In this document: one piece after another, positions 1-6,092 of the stretch
Position numbering within the stretch: the first letter of the stretch is position 1
How the letters are laid out: each line of letters begins with the position of its first letter
Source of the DNA: an uncultured Prevotella sp.
Lineage (GTDB): Bacteria; Bacteroidota; Bacteroidia; Bacteroidales; Bacteroidaceae
Assembly: GCA_934254985.1 (NCBI GenBank)
Contig: CAKQMS010000040.1
Location: 1 to 24,767 of the forward strand
Length of the DNA: 24,767 bases
Reading direction: 5' to 3'
Translations under genes and position numbers: made by a program
Notes under the pieces: model-generated
The model's input: the letters and a program-made list of their open reading frames with translations, nothing else
What the model was told of the DNA's origin: nothing
The model's database searches: none

Positions 1-343
1 TTTTTGTCTACTCATAACTTAGTTTTTTAACATTTGACTTAGTTTATGAGTCAACCTATTTCAGTACAAGACAGTTTTTAATTTTTTGAGCTTGTGCATC
101 AACATGGAAGTCTAAGTAATTACAATTTCGAGGTAGACTTATATCTACCTCTCTATCCCATAAAACTCCATAAGATATTTCACCACCCTTGGAGGAAGCT
201 TTCTCTGCTAAGCTTGATAGCCTGCAGCGACAGACCGCACAAGCTCGCACGACTACTCGAAAGGCACCACGAGACTACTCGAAATGCTGCAGACGGATAG
301 TCGCACGAAACATAATGATTTGTTTGTGGGTGAGCCTGTTTTT
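1..343. other. Gene-free left edge, 343 bases
   Basis: I see no convincing gene here; short open frames lack family features. The first 51 bases are AT-rich and contain an inverted repeat, ACTCATAA at 10-17 against TTATGAGT at 44-51, with two copies of ACTTAGTTT (17-25 and 37-45). Further right, GACTACTCGAAA occurs twice, at 251-262 and 273-284, 22 bases apart, in a more GC-rich stretch that is the 3' flank of fhs. No clear intrinsic terminator for fhs is visible before the edge. Confidence 0.5.
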
Positions 344-1954
344 CTATGCCAAGCCCTCGATTTCTCCGTTTATGATATCGATATTCTCGCTCTGAGGATG
401 AAGAGGGAGACCAGGCATGCGGAGGATGTCGCCCGAGATGGCAACGATCATGCCAGCGCCTGCGCTAACCACGAAGTCGCGCACGGTGAAGGTGAAGCCT
501 TCTGGCACACCAACGGCCTTAGGGTCGTCGCTGAAGGAATATTGAGTTTTGGCTACGCAGATAGGCATTTTGTCTAATCCCCACTCCGCTATGCGCTCCA
601 TGGCTTTGCGAGCCTTGGAGGTGAATTCCACTCTTCCGGCACGATACACCTGCTTGGCTATCTTCTCGATCTTTACCTCTACGCTATCTTCGAGGTCGTA
701 AACATATTTAATATCCGACGATGGATGCTCTTCGATGGTTTTCAGACATAGTTTTGCCAACTCTTCACAACCCTCGCCACCATGCAGATAAGCCTCGTTA
801 GGCGCAAACTCTACGCCCAGCTTGTTGCAATATGACTTTAGCTCGTCGATAGTGTCTTGGGTGTCGGTGTCAAAGCGATTGAGCGTCACTACTACGGTCT
901 GTCCCATGTTCTGCAGGTTTTCTATGTGGCGAGCCATATTGTCGAGACCAGCCTCGGCAAGTCCACGAGTGGTAACAACGAGAATTGTCATTTTTGGTGT
1001 TAGCCCAGCCATGCGACATTTGATATCGAGGAATTTCTCGGCACCAAGGTCGGCGCCAAAGCCAGCTTCGGTAACCACATAGTCGCTGGTAGACATCGCC
1101 ATCTTGGTTGCCAAAACGCTATTGCAACCGTGGGCAATATTGGCAAACGGACCGCCATGGATGAAGGCTGCTGTATGTTCGGTGGTTTGCACGAGGTTAG
1201 GATGGATGGCATCCATGAGCAACACGAGCAACGAGCCTACGCCACCAAGGTCGCGCATATAGAATGGTTTTCCATCGCATGTTACACCCAGCAGGATGTT
1301 CTCAAGGCGTTTGCGAAGGTCGTCCATATCTGTGGCAAGACAAAGGATAGCCATAATCTCGGAAGCAGGAGTGATATCGAATCCCGACTCTCTGACCACG
1401 CCATTGCCATCGCCCAATCCCGTTACGACATATCTCAGCGCACGGTCGTTCATATCCATCACACGTCGCCAATAAACGGTCTTCAGCTGCTCTGGCTTGC
1501 CCTGATGGCGGAAGATATAGTTGTCGACAAGAGCTGCTATGAGGTTGTTGGCAGAAGTGATGGCATGCATATCGCCTGTGAAATGAAGGTTTATCTTCTC
1601 CATTGGCAACACCTGCGAATAGCCACCGCCCGAAGCGCCACCCTTCATGCCAAAGCATGGTCCCATGCTTGGCTCACGTAGCGCCAGCGCACTCTTTTTG
1701 CCCAAACGATTGAGCGCCATAGAGAGTCCGATGCTCACGGTAGTTTTGCCGATGCCAGCCTTGGTAGGCGACATGGCAGTCATAAGAATAAGGTTGCTGC
1801 CAGCTACTTTCTTCTCATCGATAATGTCGATAGGAAGTTTAGCGATGTTTTTGCCATAATAAACTAAAGAAGACTCGTCGATTCCATATTCCGAAGCGAT
1901 ATCCTTAATGTGCTTCAATGGAGTTTCGCGTGCTATTTGAATGTCTGTTTTCAC
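344..1954 (-). CDS. fhs: Formate-tetrahydrofolate ligase
   Basis: ATP-dependent cytosolic ligase making 10-formyl-tetrahydrofolate from formate and THF, feeding one-carbon units to purine synthesis and fMet-tRNA. The 536-residue product begins [10 protein letters not shown], the family's usual N-terminus. A P-loop-like motif [10 protein letters not shown] lies near residues 63-72, followed by the family block [19 protein letters not shown] and INLHFTGD; the C-terminus carries [10 protein letters not shown] chose the GTG at 1952-1954 because the frame stays open upstream to 2071, but that extension does not resemble the family and runs through the promoter at 1989-2020. Length is slightly below the usual 555 or so residues. 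It is transcribed away from the downstream (+) genes and appears monocistronic in view. Identity is secure; the start is well supported but inferred. Confidence 0.96.
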   Translation of the reverse strand: MKTDIQIARETPLKHIKDIASEYGIDESSLVYYGKNIAKLPIDIIDEKKVAGSNLILMTAMSPTKAGIGKTTVSIGLSMALNRLGKKSALALREPSMGPCFGMKGGASGGGYSQVLPMEKINLHFTGDMHAITSANNLIAALVDNYIFRHQGKPEQLKTVYWRRVMDMNDRALRYVVTGLGDGNGVVRESGFDITPASEIMAILCLATDMDDLRKRLENILLGVTCDGKPFYMRDLGGVGSLLVLLMDAIHPNLVQTTEHTAAFIHGGPFANIAHGCNSVLATKMAMSTSDYVVTEAGFGADLGAEKFLDIKCRMAGLTPKMTILVVTTRGLAEAGLDNMARHIENLQNMGQTVVVTLNRFDTDTQDTIDELKSYCNKLGVEFAPNEAYLHGGEGCEELAKLCLKTIEEHPSSDIKYVYDLEDSVEVKIEKIAKQVYRAGRVEFTSKARKAMERIAEWGLDKMPICVAKTQYSFSDDPKAVGVPEGFTFTVRDFVVSAGAGMIVAISGDILRMPGLPLHPQSENIDIINGEIEGLA

Positions 1955-1988
1955 GAAATAGTATTTTTTATTATGTGTTTTTGTAGTG

Positions 1989-2020
1989 CAAAGGAACGGA
2001 AAAAATCTTAGTCTTGCAAA
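1989..2020 (-). promoter_or_regulatory. Bacteroidetes-type promoter for fhs
   Basis: On the minus strand TTTG (2017-2020) is followed after 20 bases by TTCCTTTGCA (the -7 element occupies 1989-1996; consensus TAnnTTTG, here TT instead of TA). Transcription would begin near 1983, giving a leader of about 29 nt to the GTG at 1954. Confidence 0.65.
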
Positions 2021-2146
2021 TAAGTTGCATATAAACACGATGCTCTTAGTAAGTTTTAACGCTATAATCACACTTGTTTCCGTTAAACATTCTTAATGCA
2101 GAAGAATTATTCTTCGATTACAAATATAGGTATGGAGCAAAATGCT

Positions 2147-2154
2147 TATCTTTG
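2147..2154 (+). promoter_or_regulatory. -7 element TATCTTTG for the envelope operon
   Basis: TATCTTTGCA matches TAnnTTTG exactly; no good TTTG is seen 19-20 bases upstream. It overlaps the upstream in-frame ATG at 2142, so that ATG would not be transcribed and the ATG pair at 2208/2211 is the real start, about 48 nt downstream. Confidence 0.5.
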
Positions 2155-2207
2155 CAAATAAAAATAATGAGTTTTTAGGACTAATAACTACAAACACCAT
2201 AAGGCTT

Positions 2208-2516
2208 ATGATGAGAAATCTACTATATATGATGTTTTCAATGACATTGCTGCTTGGCGCACCTGTTAGCGCTAATGCCAATAATGCCATCGAAATTGTC
2301 GACAACGATATTGTCGGCATCACAGTTACTGTGTCGGAGTCTACACTTCGTGTTACAGGCGCCACAGGACTTACCCTTAGTATATATAATGTAGCAGGCG
2401 TGCATGTGCAGAGCTTCCGTGTGGAGGGTGCCGACCGCCGTTATGAACTAAACCTTCCTAAAGGTTGCTATATCGTGAAAGTAGGCAAGGTGGTTCGCAA
2501 AATTTCCATTAAGTGA
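2208..2516 (+). CDS. Small secreted protein, mostly a T9SS-type C-terminal domain
   Basis: A 102-residue exported protein of unknown role. Residues 1-24 form a signal peptide (hydrophobic core YMMFSMTLLL, cleavage likely after VSANA). Residues 38-102 have the pattern of a type A type IX secretion sorting domain: short beta strands, LSIYNVAGVHV, then LNLPKGCYIVKVG and a basic end KVVRKISIK. Only about 13 residues lie between signal and domain, so there is no cargo. A second start codon, ATG 2211, follows directly and either could be used. Its TGA stop overlaps the GTG of the L,D-transpeptidase gene (GTGA), implying translational coupling. Known: such domains direct OM translocation and anchoring in Bacteroidetes. 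Inferred: it may act as an envelope accessory rather than carry a passenger. Confidence 0.75.
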   Translation: MMRNLLYMMFSMTLLLGAPVSANANNAIEIVDNDIVGITVTVSESTLRVTGATGLTLSIYNVAGVHVQSFRVEGADRRYELNLPKGCYIVKVGKVVRKISIK

Positions 2517-4096
2517 TATTCCATTCGCATATATTGCGATCAGTAAAGTGGGTGGTGCTTCTTGTCGTATTGCTATTTGTTTCGTGCGACAAGAAGGACG
2601 ACAACCCATACCGCAATCTCTCGCTCGATTATTATGCCCCGATGCGGGAAAAGGCATTTGCCGTTGATGCCGACAAGATAAGGAATGCCATTTCCAACCT
2701 TATCTATACCGATTCAGATACCATTCTTTCGTCATCGCGCCTACGCAGATATTATAGCGAAGGGGGCGACTTTGTATGGATTACGCGCTTGGGCATAGAC
2801 GAGCGTGCGGATAGTCTTTTCACATATTTGCGACAGGTGAAACAGGACGGTTTCTCGGTAGAGAAATTCCATATCGACGAGATGGCTGCCGATATTGCCA
2901 AACTGCGTTCGCTCGATGCCGACTCCATAGACAACATCAATAAGCTTATGGCACGACTGGAGTATCGACTGTCGAAGGCGTATCTGCATTATGTTTCTAC
3001 GATGAGATATGGGTATGTGAATCCATATCAGGCTTTCAACCGCTTAGACCCTATGGAAGCCGACAATCCTCGTGCGGGCTACCAAACTCTATATGATGTG
3101 CCTACAGAGGTGGCTAAAGCCGACTTTCTGCCCACGATATTCCGCAAGGCTACTGCCGACAGCATAGGCGCTTTTCTGTGTTCTATCCAGCCCACAAATC
3201 CTTATTATTATATGTTGCGCTCTCAGCTTGCCACCCCTGGACTAAGCAGAGGGCAAAGGATGAAGATTATGGTGAATATGGAGCGATGCAGATGGAGAGT
3301 GGCGGATTTGCCACACAACCACCAGAACTACGTGATGGTGAACATTCCTGCCTACATGCTTCGTGCGGTATGTGCCGACACCATAGTGGAAATGAAGATT
3401 GTGTGTGGAGCCATGAAAACCAAAACGCCTATCATAACAAGCAAGATAAAGCGCATCGACATAAATCCGCAATGGATAATTCCACGCAGCATCATCAAAA
3501 CAAGCGTGGCTCATCATGCTGGCAACGCAGGCTATTTTGCGTCGCATCGCTATTTCATCCGCCATCGTGCTACGGGCAAGAAGGTTAGCCCATCGGAGGT
3601 GTCGGCAGCCATGCTCTTGGGTGGCGAATATGCCGTGGTACAGGAGGGCGGAGCAGGCAATGCGCTTGGCCGCATCATCTTCCGTTTCGACAATAATCTC
3701 TCTATCTATCTCCACGACACCTCGTCGCCAAGCGTTTTTGAGCGTAGCGACCGTAGGGCTTCGCACGGATGTGTGAGAGTGGAGAAACCATACTTGCTGG
3801 CAACATCGATTTTGGGCAAAGGCAAAGAAAAATTGTTGGCTCGATTAAACTATTCTATCAATGCCGACGTCTCACCATTAGGAAAGAAACGTAGCGAACT
3901 ATCAGAGGCGCAACAGGCTGTGGCTGACACCCTGAAACGCAGCAAGCTCATAGGTAGCCTGAATGTAGATCCGCGCATCCCGGTATTCATCACATATTTC
4001 ACCCTCTACCCTTCCATCAACGGCTCGCTCGTAGACTATCCCGACGTGTATGGCTACGACGAGATTATCGCAAGGAAGCTGAAGAAATACATGTAA
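2513..4096 (+). CDS. L,D-transpeptidase (YkuD/YcbB-type) lipoprotein
   Basis: Predicted periplasmic enzyme making or remodelling 3-3 peptidoglycan cross-links, or attaching proteins to the wall. The 527-residue product has a lipoprotein signal (VVLLVVLLFVSC, lipid Cys25), a helical substrate-binding scaffold of about residues 30-280, and a catalytic YkuD domain in the 290-450 range. The active-site block is H401-DTSS followed by SHGCVRV, with S417, H418, G419 and nucleophile C420, as expected for the family. A further roughly 100 residues follow, typical of the YcbB-like Bacteroidetes group. The GTG at 2513 overlaps the previous stop; a TTG eight codons in is the only nearby alternative that keeps the whole lipoprotein signal. 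It is 42 bases upstream of the ECF sigma gene, so probably co-transcribed. Confidence 0.93.
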   Translation: MIFHSHILRSVKWVVLLVVLLFVSCDKKDDNPYRNLSLDYYAPMREKAFAVDADKIRNAISNLIYTDSDTILSSSRLRRYYSEGGDFVWITRLGIDERADSLFTYLRQVKQDGFSVEKFHIDEMAADIAKLRSLDADSIDNINKLMARLEYRLSKAYLHYVSTMRYGYVNPYQAFNRLDPMEADNPRAGYQTLYDVPTEVAKADFLPTIFRKATADSIGAFLCSIQPTNPYYYMLRSQLATPGLSRGQRMKIMVNMERCRWRVADLPHNHQNYVMVNIPAYMLRAVCADTIVEMKIVCGAMKTKTPIITSKIKRIDINPQWIIPRSIIKTSVAHHAGNAGYFASHRYFIRHRATGKKVSPSEVSAAMLLGGEYAVVQEGGAGNALGRIIFRFDNNLSIYLHDTSSPSVFERSDRRASHGCVRVEKPYLLATSILGKGKEKLLARLNYSINADVSPLGKKRSELSEAQQAVADTLKRSKLIGSLNVDPRIPVFITYFTLYPSINGSLVDYPDVYGYDEIIARKLKKYM

Positions 4097-4138
4097 TTTT
4101 ATCCTCGGTGCTATCCGTGTGCAACATCGCATGAAAGC

Positions 4139-4693
4139 ATGAAGAACAACACTTACGACGAAAAACGAATATTAAAACAATTATCCAACCCTGCCACAAG
4201 CCGACAGGCTTTTGCCGAGGTGGTAGCCCAATATGGCGAACAGCTATATTGGAGCATTCGCCGTATGGTTCTCGTTCACGACGACGCCAACGATATTCTG
4301 CAAAACACATTTATAAAAGCTTGGACCAACCTTGCCGATTTTCAAGGACGATCAAAGTTTTCTACATGGCTGCATCGCATAGCCATCAACGAATGCCTAA
4401 CCTTTGTGCGCAAGCAGAAGCTAACAGCCAACATATATACCGACGAAGATAATGGCGTGGCAAATATGCTCATGGCAGACGAATATTTCGATGGCGACGA
4501 AGTGCAAGCATTGTTGCAACAAGCCATAGCTGCGCTGCCCGAAGTGCAACGCCAAGTGTTCTGCCTGCGCTACTATGACGACATGAAATATAGCGAGATG
4601 TCTACCCTATTGGGCACATCGCAAGGAGCACTAAAAGCCAGCTACCACCTGGCAGTTAAGAAAATACAAGATTTTTTTAACCACCACGATTAA
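4139..4693 (+). CDS. ECF-type RNA polymerase sigma factor
   Basis: A 184-residue sigma-70 family factor with only regions 2 and 4. Region 2 spans about 24-92, with DDANDILQNTFIKAW for core binding and -10 recognition and FSTWLHRIAINECL as 2.3/2.4. Region 4 spans about 124-180, with LPEVQRQVFCLRYYDDMKY then a helix-turn-helix SEMSTLLGTSQGALKASYH. This is the usual Bacteroidetes ECF architecture. It is followed after 44 bases by a one-TM protein with anti-sigma-like layout and then by a Spy/CpxP-like secreted protein, a gene order typical of envelope-stress modules. No separate promoter is evident in the 42 bases upstream, so expression from the 2147 promoter is likely. Its regulon cannot be read from the sequence. 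Confidence 0.94.
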   Translation: MKNNTYDEKRILKQLSNPATSRQAFAEVVAQYGEQLYWSIRRMVLVHDDANDILQNTFIKAWTNLADFQGRSKFSTWLHRIAINECLTFVRKQKLTANIYTDEDNGVANMLMADEYFDGDEVQALLQQAIAALPEVQRQVFCLRYYDDMKYSEMSTLLGTSQGALKASYHLAVKKIQDFFNHHD

Positions 4694-4737
4694 ACCTTTA
4701 CGGATTAAAATAGTCAAACAATAAAACATCAATAATT

Positions 4738-5106
4738 ATGCAAAAAGAAGATATAAAGATAAGAAACCAGTTTGGCGCAGAAAACCATTTTCAGGTGCCA
4801 GAAGGCTATTTCGACAATCTTGCCGCTTCTGTGATGCAGCATATTCCAGATGGACAGGCTAAGATTGTAAAGATGCAGACCCCTGCTTGGCGTCGACATA
4901 TCGTAGCCATATCTGCCGCCGCAGCATCTGTTGCTGCAGCAGTATGTCTTGTTTTTGTACTTGAGTCGAATCCCCCACATTCGCCAAGCCATTTGGCTGC
5001 TCAGCATGCAACCATGCAGCAAGACAATTCCAACATCGACGCTATGGTAAACTATACCATGATCGACAACGACGATATGTACGCCTATATGTCGGGCATA
5101 GAATAA
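4738..5106 (+). CDS. One-TM anti-sigma-like membrane protein
   Basis: A 122-residue protein of no firmly assigned family. The N-terminal 50 residues are cytoplasmic-type and contain FQVPEGYFDNLAASVMQHIP, a segment I recognise from small Bacteroidetes proteins encoded beside ECF sigma genes. A single TM helix, rich in Ala and Val, lies at about 54-75 after a WRRH positive cluster, and an acidic, Met- and His-containing tail of about 45 residues should be periplasmic. There is no zinc-binding HxxxCxxC motif, so it is not a classical ZAS anti-sigma. Position directly after the sigma gene suggests that it binds and holds the sigma factor at the membrane; this is inference from context and topology. 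Confidence 0.75.
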   Translation: MQKEDIKIRNQFGAENHFQVPEGYFDNLAASVMQHIPDGQAKIVKMQTPAWRRHIVAISAAAASVAAAVCLVFVLESNPPHSPSHLAAQHATMQQDNSNIDAMVNYTMIDNDDMYAYMSGIE

Positions 5107-5130
5107 AACACCCAATAATAAAGATATAGC

Positions 5131-5583
5131 ATGAGAAGATTAATACTGTTTGCCCTGATGCTGATGCTCCAGCTATCAGCCATGGCACAATCGCGACAAA
5201 AGTTCGACCCCGCACGCTTCGAAGCCGACTTGGAACAATATGTGACAACCGAAGCCGGACTGTCAGCAAAAGATGCTGCAGCCTTTTTCCCAGTATATAA
5301 AGAAATGAGGAAAAAGCAACGCATGCTATTCATGAAGATGGACAAATATCGCCATGTAGACTTCTGCGACAACAAGCAATGCGAAAATGCCATACGCTCG
5401 CTCGACGAGATAGACATCCAAATGAAAGAACTACAACAACGATATCATGTGAAATTCATGAACATATTGCCTGCATCGAAAGTGCTAAAAGTGATACGAG
5501 CAGAAGAAAGATTCCATCGCAGAGCCTTCAGAAAGGCGGCAGGAGCAGGACATAATGGCAATAAAGCAAAAAAAGTTGAGTAA
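5131..5583 (+). CDS. Spy/CpxP-like secreted helical protein
   Basis: A 150-residue exported protein with a signal peptide (LILFALMLMLQLSAMAQ, cleavage near residue 19). The mature part is almost wholly helical and highly charged: FDPARFEADLEQYVTTEAGL, then AAAFFPVYKEMRKKQR, a middle helix with EIDIQMKELQQRYHVKFMNI, and a basic end ILPASKVLKVIRAEERFHRR. Size, helix layout and the L-P-x-S-K-V turn resemble periplasmic Spy/CpxP and 'heavy-metal sensor' helical proteins, which bind misfolded proteins and often feed back on envelope-stress regulators. It sits 24 bases after the anti-sigma-like gene, completing a sigma / anti-sigma-like / periplasmic protein trio. Assignment by pattern only. Its stop lies 3 bases before the tRNA promoter with no terminator between. 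Confidence 0.7.
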   Translation: MRRLILFALMLMLQLSAMAQSRQKFDPARFEADLEQYVTTEAGLSAKDAAAFFPVYKEMRKKQRMLFMKMDKYRHVDFCDNKQCENAIRSLDEIDIQMKELQQRYHVKFMNILPASKVLKVIRAEERFHRRAFRKAAGAGHNGNKAKKVE

Positions 5584-5586
5584 AAA

Positions 5587-5618
5587 TTTGGTAGTATGAA
5601 ATAAAGATATTACCTTTG
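5587..5618 (+). promoter_or_regulatory. Promoter of the tRNA unit
   Basis: TTTG (5587-5590), 20-base spacer, TACCTTTG (5611-5618), followed by CA: an exact match to the Bacteroidetes promoter consensus. Transcription should begin near 5624, about 43 nt before tRNA-Ser. Confidence 0.8.
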
Positions 5619-5666
5619 CACCGCATTTGAGAACAATGGTTCGGCAAATTCAACAACAAGCCTATG

Positions 5667-5756
5667 GAAGGATGGGTGAGTGGCTGAAACCACCAGTTTG
5701 CTAAACTGACGTACGGGTTTCCGTACCGGGGGTTCGAATCCCCCTCCTTCCGCCAT
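5667..5756 (+). tRNA. tRNA-Ser (anticodon GCT)
   Basis: A 90-base class II tRNA. Acceptor GGAAGGA pairs with TCCTTCC, followed by G73 and encoded CCA. The anticodon loop TTGCTAA carries GCT at 5701-5703, reading AGC/AGU. A long variable arm (CGTACGG-GTTT-CCGTACC) marks it as serine, and the T arm is GGGGG-TTCGAAT-CCCCC. It is the first of two tRNAs. Confidence 0.95.
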
Positions 5757-5774
5757 GTTGTTCTTAGTGCAGAT

Positions 5775-5846
5775 GGTCGGTTCATCTAACGGTTAGGATA
5801 CAAGATTCTCAATCTTGGCATAAGGGTTCGATTCCCTTACCGACTA
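5775..5846 (+). tRNA. tRNA-Glu (anticodon CTC)
   Basis: Acceptor GGTCGGT pairs with ACCGACT (first pair G-U), discriminator A at 5846, CCA not encoded. The D arm is ATC/GAT around the TAACGGTTAG loop, and the anticodon stem is CAAGA/TCTTG with loop TTCTCAA. The anticodon CTC at 5808-5810 reads GAG. The T arm is AAGGG-TTCGATT-CCCTT. It lies 18 bases after tRNA-Ser in the same unit. Confidence 0.92.
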
Positions 5847-5851
5847 CAAAG

Positions 5852-5882
5852 AAGCTTCAGGATATTCCTGAAGCTTTTTTTT
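5852..5882 (+). terminator. Intrinsic terminator of the tRNA unit
   Basis: An 11-bp perfect stem, AAGCTTCAGGA (5852-5862) with TCCTGAAGCTT (5866-5876), a 3-base loop, and a run of T to 5882. It starts 5 bases after tRNA-Glu. Confidence 0.92.
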
Positions 5883-6016
5883 GTTTATATCCAAAGCTTT
5901 GATTTTTATATATATGCTCCACGCTTTGATTTAGGGGCGACAAGATTAAGTGCGACAACCGAGTTGTCGCAAACCCAACCCCGTGGGTATACTTTAAAGC
6001 TTACTTCAAAACAAAT
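5883..6016. other. Gene-free stretch with stacked small hairpins
   Basis: No gene is seen between the tRNA terminator and the receptor's 3' hairpin. GCTTTGATTT occurs at 5896-5905 and 5923-5932. A hairpin GCGACAAC-CGA-GTTGTCGC lies at 5952-5970 and a second, ACCCA-ACCCCG-TGGGT, at 5973-5988. An extra GCGACAA at 5937-5943 and GGGG at 5934-5937 could pair alternatively with TTGTCGC and CCCC (5979-5982). It might be a small RNA or a 3' region; no matching promoter was found. Confidence 0.45.
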
Positions 6017-6056
6017 GCCGCACGGAGTGCTCTTGTTTATGGGCTTTCCGTGCGGC
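6017..6056 (-). terminator. Terminator of the TonB-dependent receptor gene
   Basis: A 10-bp stem, GCCGCACGGA (6017-6026) with TCCGTGCGGC (6047-6056), and a 20-base loop. Read on the minus strand it is followed by ATTTGTTTT. It lies 37 bases past the receptor's stop codon. Confidence 0.7.
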
Positions 6057-6092
6057 GGTGTGTATGAAGATTAGGAGTGTTTATTTTTGGAA

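Noticed and set aside
1130..1681. 183-codon plus-strand frame opposite fhs
   Set aside because: Lies wholly antisense to conserved fhs coding sequence, has no family features and no promoter.
3242..3766. 174-codon minus-strand frame opposite the L,D-transpeptidase
   Set aside because: Antisense shadow of a well-supported gene, His-rich by codon mirroring, no recognisable domain.
5667..6056. Integrated element at the tRNA genes
   Set aside because: No integrase, no repeated tRNA 3' end further on, and the flanking genes look native.
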